A DNA stretch of 64,000 nt. Origin: Onchocerca volvulus (Eukaryota; Nematoda; Chromadorea; Rhabditida; Onchocercidae). The notes beneath the pieces were generated by a model. It was not told the DNA's origin, searched no databases, and saw only the letters and a list, made by a program, of their open reading frames with translations. The stretch covers positions 1,488,001 through 1,552,000 of the forward strand of contig HG738137.1 in assembly GCA_000499405.2 (NCBI GenBank), given 5' to 3'. Below, piece after piece: positions 1 to 10,817 of this stretch. The position numbers were made by a program, and so were the translations under genes. The stretch's first letter is position 1. Each line of letters starts with the position of its first letter.

Positions 1-27
1 AAAAAAATTAATTTTTATAAATTTTAG

Positions 28-2297
28 ATGTCGGCATTTGCACATTATACTTTTAATAATACGAATGCTCATCGGATATGTGTTCTAGGCGAACATAATT
101 CATATAAACGATGCGGCAATAAAACTGGTCAAACAGAATTTGTGTAAGATTTAAAAAAAAAAAAAAAAAAAAAAATTGCAAGTAATTCGATTGCAATCAT
201 AGAATAAGAAAAAAAACGAGAAATAACGTCTACTACAATAAAATAAGTGAATGATATTGTAATATATTATATATAAACTAATGAGTGATCAAAATTTATT
301 GTTGAATAATCCGTTTTTGGAATTTTTCCCATCAATTTCAGAATTGCCAACTTTAAGTGTTCTATGTCGCATCAATACAAATAATTTCAACAATTTTAAG
401 CATTATGTATTAAATAAAAATATCAACAAATAAAATCAGTATAAAATAGTATTCCTTTTTAAGTATTTTAACATTTTCTTTCTTTTTTAAATTTTTAAAA
501 ATTCCGTTTTTTTTTTCAGAATTGATGTGCCTAGTCGAAAAATTGTGTATCGAAGAAAGTCACCGGTTAAGGCATCTTATGTTACGGCTAAACCAAGTAA
601 TAAATAAAATTTGTGGATTTTTCTTCCACTAGGAAATTTTTTCTAAATTTATTCATATATCAATTATATATCCACTTCTTTTTTTAAATTTTGGAATGTT
701 AAAATTTCTTTTTTTTTTAGAATCAGCAGTATCACAAACAACAAGTGAAAAAAAAGGTGATCAATTCGGCGATGGTAAAGACATCAAACGTTCCGTTTTT
801 ACAATTTCACATGAGCGACGCACAACACGTGCTGAACGCATGGCACGTTACGCAGACGAATACAAACGTATGTCTAATCACAGTATTTTTAAGATAATTA
901 AGCCATTATATTTAATTTCCGTTTATTCACTTTTTTCACTGAAAAATCGTAAATCTTCAAGTTTTTGTAACATTTTGTATCATTATTATTTTCTTTTCCC
1001 AATGAATTATCTTTTCTTATAATTAAAAAATTAAGAATATAATTTGATACTAAATTTGTATTTTAAAAAGATAAAAAAAAACACACAGACATACACGCAG
1101 TGTTATATATTTTAATTTATTACAGGTGAACAAAAACAAAATACAACGTCAAAATTGTCAAAATTAACGAAAGGTTCATTTCATTAAAATTTCGCATTCT
1201 TTATATTAACTAGATGTATGAATAACAAAGCAGCATTAATTTGAGAAGAGAAAAATTATTTTTTTATTTGAGAAGAGAAAAATTATTTTTTCAGAAAAAG
1301 AAAGTACCGAAAGCAAGAAAGAGATAGGTGAAACGAAAACATCAAAGGATGGAAATAGTAAGTGATACAAAAAGGAATTGTAATTCTTCTTGGCTTTTTT
1401 TATTAATTAATTAAGATATTTTTTGGATAAGCAAATTTAGGATATGTTTGTAATATAATTTTTGAATGAATAAAATGTAAATTTCAATGATTTTAAAACA
1501 TTACTTCTAATAAATGTTAAAAAAAAAAAAAATATTGCATTGCAGATGATGAAACTTGCTAAAGTTTAAAAATAAAATAAAATTTCTCCGCTTCATTCAT
1601 GTATCTATGATCAGTTAATCTTAGTTCTTCATTATTTAACAAGAAATTAGGTTTGAAATTGAAGTTTGACAGAAATTTAAATAATAACTAATAAAATGTA
1701 TAAATTTTTTTCAAATTTCACACAAATTTCTTCAATTTGGAAATATGATTACTAAATAATTAGTAATTGTCATAGCTAAACTGTAAAATTGTCAAAGATT
1801 CAAAACTTGTAAATTTCTAAATAATTTAAATGAGGAAATCCATAAAAAAAAAGATGGAAAAAATTAGGAGAATTTTAATAAAAATTCATATTTCTATGAA
1901 ACAATGAAGTATTATTTAAATCATTTCTTTTTAGAAAAAACGACGAAATCTAACACGAGTAAGCAGTCAAAAAAACAACATAAAACAACTGGCAGTTCAT
2001 CTGGAGGTCTTTATCACATTGCTGTTACGTTATATAAACAACGGATGTGTATTTAAATTAAATCAATCTTTTTATATGTTTACTCACAAATCTGTCATAG
2101 ATTTTTATTCAGTTACTATAAATGTTTATCATCTTTTTGCTTCAGATAGTTCAACCTACTTTGAGTCAAGCGATAATAGAATCATTTCAACTAGTGATAA
2201 GAGTAGTAGTGAAAATGATAGCAGCAATGAAACATATCAAAGCACACCGTCAGCATCCATAAGTACAGATGAATCTCGGGAATCGAAGAAGAAATGA
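28..2297 (+). CDS. Hypothetical Lys/Ser-rich protein, seven exons, 5' end possibly incomplete
   Basis: I do not recognise this protein. Seven exons join in frame to give about 224 residues: 28-143, 520-596, 721-867, 1126-1173, 1295-1357, 1935-2006 and 2146-2297. Each acceptor follows a T-rich tract ending in AG. Most donors are GTAAG- or GTATG-like; those after 1173 (GTTCAT) and 2006 (GTCTTT) are weak. The N-terminal part is mixed sequence with two Cys. The middle holds a basic stretch (ERRTTRAERMARYADEYK). From about residue 110 on it is Lys/Thr/Ser-rich, and the last 50 residues are Ser/Asp/Glu-rich and end in SKKK, so the C-terminal half is probably disordered. The ATG at 28 lies directly behind a splice acceptor (TTTTAG at 22-27), so either the transcript is trans-spliced there or a further upstream exon lies outside the window. 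No signal peptide or membrane segment is visible. Confidence 0.65.
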
Positions 2298-3276
2298 AGT
2301 GATCAATTGGATTCATTACTATCAACTTATGGAAACAGATAATATTTTCATAATTCCGGTAAAAAATTTGTCAAATATCTTCTGATAAGTTAATGATGCA
2401 AAAAACGCGAAATATCAGTTTTATGGACCAATAAATTATTGATCTCATTACTGGAAAATACTAATTAATCGATAATGGTTTATTAAAACTTGCTTATGTC
2501 TCTTTATCATCTATCGTGTTACGAAATGATACATCAAGTGGTTATGGGTAATTAAGTTGGTGATTAATTAGTGATAAAATGATAAATATTCTCAGTTCAA
2601 TTCACAAATCTATCAACTTTTCGACATCATAACCATCCAGAAGGAATGTTAGCAATCAAACAATTTTAAATAAAATTGGCTCTAGGAAGGTAGCATAGAA
2701 TGGAATTAACTGCAAAAAGAAAAAAGAAATACATTACTTCTATTTTTTACTAGCCAACAAATAATGAACGAAAACAAAATAACAAAAAATAAGTTTAGTA
2801 AACAGCTTTCCAGAAAAATTGTATCACTCAAAATTAACCGAAATTAAGCTTATTAAAATATTAACTTGGTTTTAGTTCAATTTTTCAATTCTCAATTTAA
2901 TTAAATAATATTAGAATTCAAAGCAATTCCTCGCTATAATTGGACAGTTCAATTCAGAATAAAATTCATCTGAGTTATATTATTTTTAAATCATTAATAT
3001 TAATTCAAATTTTTCGATAGAAAGCAAACTAACGAGTACTCTTTCCCAACCAATAAAAAAATACTGCCACATACAAACATAGTGGAAGCCATTCAATCGA
3101 AAAAAACATTGAGTGCCTTATTGTCCTTAATAAAATGCAAATTATAATGCAAAAATTCATTTGTTTGTTTGCATATTAAAATATAGATATAATGCCATTT
3201 CCATTCAGGGAAATTTGTTAAATAATTTAGAGGAAGAAATTGTCGGGAAAGTTAGTTTTTTTTTTTTTTTTTTTTT
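2298..3276. other. AT-rich intergenic stretch
   Basis: No coding exon, RNA gene or repeat was recognised between the end of the Lys/Ser-rich gene and the first LTR copy. The first few hundred bases are probably the 3' untranslated region. A long T run (about 3257-3277) sits directly before the LTR copy. Confidence 0.5.
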
Positions 3277-3894
3277 TGTCTTATTGCACAAACGAATCCT
3301 TGTTGAGGAAAGATTTTATTGTTAGATAGAAGAGTTCTTCCTGTTTAATACAACAATATCCAAAATAATTAATCACAGGATTATTCTTCTTTTGTTGCTA
3401 ATAGAGCAGAATATTCGTCCAAGATTGTCGACTGATTATTGTAGAATGTGGACTTTTGTAGAAGCTGAGATGTGAAGCCAAGAATTTGTGTACCCGAATG
3501 ATTCTTCTCCAAAGTTGACCTTATGCATCCTTCCTTCCTTGATGTTTGATTGTTTTTTTTTTTTTTTTTTATTAATAATAACCTTCCAGTATAGAGAGTT
3601 TTCCTTGATCTCCCATCCGTCGCCTCTTGATTGGTCCATCTTGTCTTGTTTCTCTGTTAATTCTAGCATTTTGGCGGCTATCATGTCTGTCATTTCGCGA
3701 AAAATACATTTATCCTTTTCCTTTTTCCTCCTTTTGATGGTGAACCTTATTACTGTTTTAGCGAGAAACATGTTTGTCTTTTTTGTTTTGGAGGGAAATA
3801 TGTTCACCGTCTTGTTGGTCTATTTGAAACTAAGCGCTTCTTGAACTTTACCACTTCTTGCTTATATTAATTACAACTTTCGGATTTTTCCGAC
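3277..3894 (-). mobile_element. Solo LTR, family A (BEL/Pao-like), degenerate
   Basis: On the plus strand it runs from TGTCTTATTG to a diverged CCGAC edge, so the element reads on the minus strand. It is colinear with the copy at 9092-9560 and the one at 6686-7222. Shared parts are the edge, the block around TTCTTTTGTTGCTAATAGAG, the fragment with CATGTTTGTC motifs, and the terminal CGGATTTTTCCGAC. The open frames on both strands here (for example 3436-3807 and 3488-3844) are not genes. No target-site duplication could be read, because the left flank is a T run. Confidence 0.6.
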
Positions 3895-4069
3895 GTTCCT
3901 GACGAAAGAAATGAAGACCTTAATGAGGAAGAATTTGTCACTTGATAGCACTACTGATTTGCAAAGCGATAGATTCTTCATGTTTTATTTCTTTGCATAA
4001 GTTTCTCGCATTTTGTTGACTGAATTTTTGGGTTTCTACCACCACTGATTTCTAGAGGGTCTATTTCTG

Positions 4070-4439
4070 GATAAACTTCTCCAATTAGTTTTGATTGTAG
4101 TTGATTCCGGACTTTTTCTCGGTTACCTTGTTTTGATCCACGTCCGGGATAACTTCTTCAATTAATTTTGAATATAGAAGATTCCGGATTGTTTCTTCGT
4201 TAACTTCTTTTGATCAATTTCCGGATAACTTCTTCAATTAGTCTTGAACGAAGTTAGTACCGAATTATTTGTTCGTTATCTTATCTTGGATCAATTTCCG
4301 GGCAAACTTCTCAGTTAATTTTGAATGTAGTTAATCTCAATTTGTTTCTTCGTTAACTTTTCTTGGGTCGGGAAACATTCTCAAATAGTTTTGAGTGTAG
4401 TTAGTCCCGATTTGTTTCTTCGTTGACTTTTCTTGGGTT
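4070..4439. repeat. Tandem array of about 70-78 bp units
   Basis: About five diverged units repeat the order: AATTAGTTTTGAATGTAG, then a GATTCCGGATT-like block, then TTTCTTCGTTAACTT, then CTTGGATCAATTTCCGGG. A further unit lies at 6097-6196 and a partial one starts at 8927. The array was therefore continuous before two LTR insertions (4440-6091 and 6197-8926) split it. Its origin is unknown. Confidence 0.65.
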
Positions 4440-6091
4440 TGTCGGATTTTCGTCGGGACTTTGTGGAAATTTCTTAGAAATGAGTTCGGGGAAGTTTTTT
4501 TGTAGTCAATTAGGAGACGAGTATAAAAAGGGATAAAATAAACACTTTATTAAACGAAACAGGTAATATTACGGTGCGACCAAGGTAAAATAAAATGAAA
4601 TATTAAAAAAAGGGTTAGGAGTGAAATGACTGAAACTTTCGAGTTGTCGATGGAAGAAGATGAAGATCAAATAGACTGAATGTGGAATATATCGTAGGTT
4701 GGAGTAGAAATTATCGGGAAAGTTGATTTGTAGTACGGACGAATCTCAAATTTGGGTATTAAACCGTTTATCACGAAACTCTGATAACACGAAAACGAAC
4801 ATGACCATTACAATATTAGTCATATCAACAAAACAATTTTAATAATGATATCAGAACACAAAAGGAAGAGAAATTAAAACAACTCTGACCTATTAAACCA
4901 CTCTTATGATAACAACCCTTAAAAATGATCCTATACTCAGGACTACTGTTATTTATAGAGAGAGGACAATGATAGAGTTTAATCTACAAGAAGGCGCCAT
5001 TATTAGAACATGAGAGCGTGCCTTTACTGGCGCGTGACCTAAACTACAATATCTGAATTATCGATTGCATATCAAAACAATTCAAAACGACAAAAATGAT
5101 TGCATTATACAATTGATATTACGAAATTTCTGGAATTTCCGACAGGAATCAGGCATATTACATTGATCAGAAGAATTTGATTCAATGCAGGAAGTGATTT
5201 AAGATATAATTAAACTAAATGTGTAATTAATACAAAGATTGTAAGAATTGATACATTGCCGGAAGTGAGTTTAAGATATAGTTAGATTGAATTTGCAAGA
5301 TTGTAAGAATTGATACATTGCCGGAAGTGAATTTAAGACAGACTTATGCAATTAATCTAGCACAAGGATTATTAAAACAATTATCGAAAGGAAATTTAAG
5401 AGCTGATGAGATGCCATTTGTCGTGGAACTTGGTATGTTTGGATGAAAGTGTTCCCCGACACTAAGTAATTCGAATAGTTTATTACGTTGAATATAACGC
5501 GTGAGGTATCGTCCAGACGCGACACACAATAAGTGACAAATGAATAAAGATAACGCAAAAATAGAAGAAAAAAAGGCGGTGGCGGTGGTAGCAGCTCGGC
5601 GTTGCCCTGGTTGATCGAATGACGAGAATGATTTCGGATCGTCCGCTCCCGCTTATATACCATTTTTGTCCACCTATGGTGCTGTCTGGGTGTCAGAAAT
5701 CCGAAATGAGGTCATATCACTCAAGCGGGCACCGACTTTGATGATTGCTTTATCTGCCGCGGTTAATGAGTTTGGTCCTGGCACCGGGTAATTTAAAATT
5801 CCGTATTGGAAGTCATTACTACACTTGCAAAAAAGGTTTTCGGATATTATCAATCACATAGTTTAAAGTCTCAAATAATGTCGAGATCACATTTGAATTT
5901 TAGTCTATTACAATATTGTGATCAATCATCTTACTTCTTAACAATTTTAACTAACATTTACTATATTTAACTTTTTACGAAATAAAATGAGAAAGGAAGA
6001 TAGAATTACACTAATGTGAATCACCTTTATTTCGGTTTTCCGACACCATTGCTTAAATGTCTAGAGAGCAAACATTTCGAATGTTTCGACA
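4440..6091 (-). mobile_element. LTR element copy interrupting the tandem array
   Basis: The plus strand begins TGTCGGATTTTCG and ends TTTCGACA. Flanks are GGGTT (4435-4439) and GGATT (6092-6096), a 4 of 5 match to a target-site duplication, and array sequence resumes on both sides. A second LTR (5419-6045) is nested inside it. Inside there are also about two and a half tandem copies of a roughly 66-base unit with ATTGATACATTGCCGGAAGT (5160-5345). An alternative reading ends a solo LTR at about 5144 (TTTCCGACA), so the outer boundary is less certain than the nested one. No protein-coding domain was recognised. Confidence 0.5.
5419..6045 (-). mobile_element. Nested solo LTR with exact target-site duplication
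   Basis: A 627-base solo LTR, plus strand TGTCGTGGAAC to TTTTCCGACA. It is flanked on both sides by CCATT (5414-5418 and 6046-6050), the 5-base duplication expected of BEL/Pao integration. On the minus strand a TATATAAGC box lies near 5655, consistent with the LTR's own promoter, followed by a GC-richer leader. The overlapping minus-strand open frames here have no recognisable domain and are probably chance. Confidence 0.7.
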
Positions 6092-6361
6092 GGATTCATT
6101 TTTGGGTCACCTTCTCAAACAATTTTGAGTGTAGTTAATATTGAATTGTTTCTTCGTTCACTTTTCTTGGATCCACTTCCGGGCAAACTCCTCATTTGTC
6201 GTGAGTTTTGTTGATTCGTCGAAGGTGATGTCTATTGATAACCAGATACAACCAGCATTTCGACCAAGATTGATTTTGCCCTTTGCGTTGCTTGCGGAGA
6301 GCTGATTGAGATATGTTGAGTGGTACAGGAAGGTCGGACTATCTGTACTTAATTGTGTTAA

Positions 6362-7815
6362 CTACTGCTTTCTCGGAAGGGTTGCAATGTTTGGGGATGA
6401 GGTGCTTCTTTTGTCGCATAGCGCACTGAGATGTAAGCCCTTACAGTAGAAGCATTTTTTCTTAGCTTTGCATAACTCTGTTTTATGACTATCCTTGAAG
6501 CAAATTGCACATTTCTTCAATGATTTGAGGCGCTTCATTCGGCTCTTGACCGTAGGATAGACATCACACTCGCTATTCCAGTGATCTTGAGTGCAAAATA
6601 TGCACGGTCTTTTTCTGGTTGTTGAGGTTTGCGGCTCTTTTTGGGAAGTTTCGTCAGGCTTGTAATTTTGTTTTTGTCTCCCTTCTGTCATGAAAATATT
6701 TTTTGCGAATGTGAAAATTCCTTTTAGAGAAAGATATTTATTAAATAGGGAGCAATTACGAAACAACAATTATTCGAATGTATCCAAATAGTTAATCACT
6801 GTGTTCCTTTCCTTGGTTACTCGTAAAACAGAAGATTTCTTGTCCGTTTTGCTGACTGTTTTGTTGATTGGAATCGAATTGCTGGGGGCGTTGTATAATA
6901 ATGCTGGTAGAAAACCCTTTTAGAGAACTGTTGTAGTAACGCAGGCGCTCGTTGCTGATCGTGGAATCAGAATGTCCTTCTGCTCCAAATCCGATCCTTA
7001 TATATCCTTTCGGAATCCCTCCTTCTTTCCTGATCTCCAATTTGGCGCCTCAGGATCTCGCTTTGTTTAACTGTTAGTTGGAGCGTTTGGCGGCAAACAT
7101 GTTTACCGTTTCGGCGGGAAACATGTTTACCCTAACATTATCGGCCTGTTGGTATATTTGAGATTAGCGCTTCATGACCTTTAACACCCCTTGTTTATAT
7201 CAATTTTCGGATTTTTCCGACACCTTTGATCCTTGTGGGTTTGTTGTCAACTTGAGAGATTGAACTTCGTCCAAGATTCACTTGTTGATTCACTTCTACT
7301 AAATCCGATAGGAAGTTTCTTAATTTTTGAATCGTCCAAGGTTTGTCTAATTTCCGTTCAGTGTATACCTTATTAAGGACTCAGGGTGGCAACTTACTTT
7401 CTATCATGGTTTCGGTACTTGGATGCTCTAGGTTGTCTCCTAAAGCCTCCAATTGTCGTAGCACCCGTTCGATATTCTCAATGGTGGTCATCCGTTCCTT
7501 CTCATTGTATTTGAGAGTTTGAAGTTCTTTGTATAGTCTCGACGATATTATGGAGGGGTCTCCATATTTGTTTTTGAGTAATCGTCTTATAATTGAATAA
7601 TTTTCGGGCGCAATTTCATATCCTGTCACTGTTTGTAACGCTTCTCCTCTGAGAATCGAGTACAGATAGTTCAATTTCTGAATGTCAGGAATTGTTTGTG
7701 AATGGACAGCAGCATCAAAGCTACTCCAAAATTGCCTCCATTGTCTAGGGTCTCCATCGAAGATAGGTAGTGGTAATTGTGGAAGCTGGACGGTATGGTT
7801 GGGAGGAAAAGTCAT
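6362..7815 (-). pseudogene. BEL/Pao gag polyprotein remnant, interrupted
   Basis: Reading starts at 7815 with MTFPPNHTVQLPQLPLPIFDG, followed by the DUF1759-type gag core (GDPRQWRQFWSSFDAAVHS, RGEALQTVTGYE, IIRRLLKNKYGDP). A TGA at 7381-7383 breaks the frame after KLPP. The same frame stays open beyond the stop to 7223, where an LTR (6686-7222) has been inserted. The gag frame resumes at 6685 and carries three CCHC-like zinc knuckles (CIFCTQDHWNSEC, CAICFKDSHKTELC, CFYCKGLHLSALC), then ends at 6362 close to the deletion junction. Zinc knuckles would bind the element RNA. The family call rests on the gag core plus three knuckles and the 5-base duplication. Confidence 0.8.
6686..7222 (-). mobile_element. 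Solo LTR, family A, inserted into the gag remnant
   Basis: A 537-base LTR (plus strand TGTCATGAAAA to TTTTTCCGACA) splits the gag frame of the surrounding element. Flanks are CCTTC and CCTTT, a 4 of 5 duplication. It contains two copies of a palindromic AAACATGTTTACC motif near 7095-7135. A minus-strand TATATAAGGATC box lies near 7000. It is the same family as 3277-3894 and 9092-9560. Confidence 0.75.
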
Positions 7816-8234
7816 CTCTTTTTGTTCCTTTCTTACTCCCTTTAATAGCTTTCAAGCTTCTGCTCGGTTTCGTTCTTGTACCTTGTGAGGGTTATTATTG
7901 CTTTCTGCCCCTCATGCATTATTCGAAACAGTCCTTTTTCTCCTTCAGGGACTGATTCAAAAATTTTTTCTTCTTCATCCCTCTTTTTTGTGATGGTAAT
8001 TGTTTGGATATATGCGAGCCACGTTTCGTAAGTCTCTTAGTGACTTAACACATAACTGGACCCTATCAATCTTATCTGTTAATACTTGATTCCTAGTTAT
8101 ATACAGGTTTCCCTGTTGCTCGTATGACGCATTCGACCTGGCGATTCAAATACAAAAGTATTTATTTCTTTAAGAAGAAGGACTAATCTGGTTTTTGCTG
8201 GTTGAATACTGGCAACAATACTACTCGACATTGT

Positions 8235-8252
8235 GCCTCACCTCGGGCACCA
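8235..8252 (-). other. Retrotransposon primer-binding site
   Basis: On the minus strand the sequence TGGTGCCCGAGGTGAGGC lies 8 bases inside the 5' LTR edge (8261). TGG at its start is complementary to the CCA end of a tRNA and the rest matches an acceptor-stem layout. GCCCG resembles the 5' end of lysine tRNAs, but I cannot assign the tRNA with certainty. Confidence 0.6.
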
Positions 8253-8260
8253 TTTTTTTC

Positions 8261-8926
8261 TGTCGTGAGTTTTGTTGATTCGTCGAAGGTGATGTCTATT
8301 GATAACCAGATACAACCAGTATTTCGACCAAGGTTGATTTTGCCCCTTGCGTTGCTTGCGGAGAGTTGATTGAGGTATGTTGAGTTGGACAGAGTTGAAT
8401 TGAATTTGAGTAACAATTAAAATGAGTTGAGTCGAACTGCGCAACAGTTAAGCTGAGTTGAATTGAAGAGAATTGTAGTTAAGTTGAGTAGAGTTGAAGA
8501 ACGACTGAATGGTCGGAATTCTATTTGTTAAAAGTGAACATGGTTCAATTCAGTAAGGCTTATAAACATTAGCATGTGGGAGTGGATTCCCATAATTATT
8601 CAAGTATTACATCTGGTCTCCATGTGGGAAAATTAAGAAGTAAATATGAACAAAAATGCAAATTTAGTACGGTCAGCGGTTGATATCAAAGGGGATTACA
8701 GTGTGATAGAAATGCACAGATGTGAATATGAATAAATGAAATGCAAAGATGTGAACATGGACAAATGAAATGCACAGATGTGATCATCGGTAAAAGCAAA
8801 AAAAATGGAAAGTAAATCTAAAGGAATCTAAAATTAGTTGAGTGATTCACTATTACAGAACAATGTATTTAGTTATTTATTCATTTGGAATTTTGTTGGA
8901 GTTTCGCGATATCAGAATTCGCGACA
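8261..8926 (-). repeat. 5' LTR of the BEL/Pao element
   Basis: 666 bases from TGTCGTGAG to GCGACA on the plus strand. It contains short internal repeats: a GAGTTGAATT-like run (8385-8500) and about three copies of an AAATGCACAGATGTGAA unit (8705-8790). The segment 8261-8384 is repeated at 6197-6320 with 5 mismatches, which identifies the two LTRs. Confidence 0.75.
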
Positions 8927-9091
8927 TCATTTAGTTTTGATCGAAGGATTGCTTCTCAAACCTTTTGTGAGAAGTTCTAAGAGTTCTATTCGATTTGATT
9001 GTTAATTTCATATTGAATGTTGATTCTGATCGAAGGATGATATCCGGACCTCAATTCGGACACCTTTTTGTTGCGAAATTTTTTTAAATTA

Positions 9092-9560
9092 TGTCTGTTG
9101 CGACAAAGACGAATTCTGTTTGAAGAAAGAATTTATTAGTAACGGAACGAACAAAACTACCCGAGGATATCCAAATAAACTTATCACTCGGTATTCTTTC
9201 CTTTGTCACTCGTAAAGAAGAATACTTCTCCCTGATTGTTCACCTGCCGTGTAGCTCCGAACCTCTGCTGCTGCTATTGAGTTCCAAACAGAACTGACTA
9301 TGCTCCAAAATCCGAATCTTTTATGTCTTTCTGGGACTCCTCCTTCTTTCCTGATCTATGATTCGTCTCCTCATGATTAGTCGACCCCGCTTTATTTAGC
9401 TGTTGATCGCAGCATTTTGGCGAGAAACATGTTTGTCCTTTTGTTTATTGTTTTGGCGGCAAACATGCTTACCGACTTGTTGGTCCATTTGAAACTACAC
9501 GCTTCTTGAACCTTACCACTCCTTGTTTATATTGATTATAATTCCCGGATTTCTCCGACA
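9092..9560 (-). mobile_element. Solo LTR, family A
   Basis: Plus strand TGTCTGTTGCGAC to TCTCCGACA. The order of blocks matches the other family A copies: the edge; TTCTTTCCTTTGTCACTCGTAAAG; a minus-strand ACATAAAAGATTCGG promoter-like box near 9325; the CTCATGATTAGTCGACC block; CATGTTTGTC and CATGCTTACC motifs; and the terminal CCGGATTTCTCCGACA. No perfect target-site duplication was found. Confidence 0.65.
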
Positions 9561-9619
9561 TATCTTGAAATATTTATGAGGTTCCTGAAACGATTGCAAA
9601 GAGCTAAGCTAAAAAAATG

Positions 9620-9990
9620 AATTGGTCAAAATATTCCATTAAGAATTTTACGAAAGAAATGTCGCTGCGAATATTTAAAAAAGTTCAAGACTTGATTTTT
9701 TCAAAAAATTTTAGTGCCTATTTTCTCTTCTCTTTTTTTTGATGATAGCAGTGTAAAATTTAAAATTCTTTTGAAAGAAAAATTGAAATTATTCTGATCA
9801 GATTTATCAGTAGTGCAATACTTAGCAAAAAAATGTTAAATTTGAAAAAAGGAAAAATTTTATAATTAACCAATCAAAATTACTTGTAATAGTTTTATGG
9901 TGTAAAAAATTTTAATTCGAAAGAATTGCTCTGGAAATGAACAAAAAAGTGTTATTCGAACATTTATGCCATAATAATTCGAATATTGAT
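9620..9990. repeat. Dispersed repeat, copy 1 (partner at 33735-34125)
   Basis: About 300-370 bases align by eye, with many small gaps, to 33735-34125. Landmarks in both copies, in the same order, are TAGCA(G/C)TGTAAAAT, AATTCTTTTGAAAGAAA, a run around TTATCA(G)TAGTGCAATA, and CATAATAATTC. Neither copy has an open frame or LTR-like edges. It may be a decayed non-coding transposon. Family unknown. Confidence 0.55.
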
Positions 9991-10817
9991 AAATCCAGCC
10001 TTTTTTTTTTAAATGCAACGAAAAGTTAAATTCACAGCTGTAATTTGAAATATTTTGATACACTTATATAAAAGATGTCGAAGTTAAAGCAATACAAATT
10101 TCATCTTTCTATATTTCCTCAAAAATGAAAAAAAAAAGGACTCATCTGTTCAAATGTTCACTCAAATATTACAAATAAACAAATCAATTTTAACAGATCA
10201 GGTAGACTCATCTTCAATCTTCTCATTTTTGTTTACCTTTTCAGGTGAAACTAATCGGTTAATAATAATTAGCTAACAATCTAGTTTTCTTTCGAAAAAA
10301 AAAAGTTTCTTAATATTCCCAATGACCCCACGTAATTTAGTGTAATTTAGCAAAAAACCACAAATATAAAAAGAAATTATAAATATACGCATCTCATCTG
10401 CACTTGCACATTTCACTAGCACACACTTTCACATATTTCACTTACACCATTTTCCGGATATATTTCCTGATGAAATTATTATTTGCCACGACTCAGCTAT
10501 TTTATGTACCAAAAAAAAAAAATTCCAGTCTAGAATGCTGTCCCAAAATACAAATTGAAGGAATTTAAAGTTGCATTGCGATTGTGAAAATGTGAAATCC
10601 TGACCACGCATTTAAACAATTCCCAACTTCTACAATGAAAGGGAAGGCAAGGGAGTATTCTTTGATGATTGAGATCGGTGTTGAGAATGCGTGAAGAGGG
10701 AAGGATGGGATTTACGAAATTTTAAGTTTTTCCATGATTTAAAATTTCTTGAAAATTGCAGAGGTGCTATAGTTATTGTAACTTTCCGATATATTCAGAT
10801 ATCTGCATCAATATAAC
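9991..10817. other. Intergenic region upstream of eIF3e
   Basis: AT-rich, with no coding exon or repeat recognised. The last 200 bases should hold the eIF3e promoter. I see no confident TATA box. Confidence 0.4.
10796..10798 (+). promoter_or_regulatory. Possible trans-splice or 5' UTR acceptor of eIF3e
   Basis: A CAG after a pyrimidine-containing tract (ACTTTCCGATATATTCAG) lies 20 bases before the start codon. Nematode mRNAs often receive a spliced leader at such a site. The leader itself cannot be seen here. Confidence 0.35.

Larger units (their letters stand above)
6197..8926 (-). mobile_element. Deleted BEL/Pao retrotransposon with gag remains
   Basis: This 2730-base element is flanked by an exact TCATT duplication (6192-6196 and 8927-8931). 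In element orientation it has a 5' LTR (8926 to 8261, 666 bases, starting TGTCGCGAATTC), a primer-binding site (8252-8235), gag (7815 to 6362), and a truncated 3' LTR (6320-6197). The two LTR copies share 124 bases with 5 mismatches by eye. Pol (protease, reverse transcriptase, RNase H, integrase) and the U3 of the 3' LTR are missing, so an internal deletion joined gag to mid-LTR. A different LTR (6686-7222) is inserted inside gag. It cannot encode its own transposition. Confidence 0.8.

Noticed and set aside
3436..3844. Open frames on both strands, more than 110 residues
   Set aside because: Both lie inside a solo LTR and contain poly-K or poly-F from a T run. No domain.
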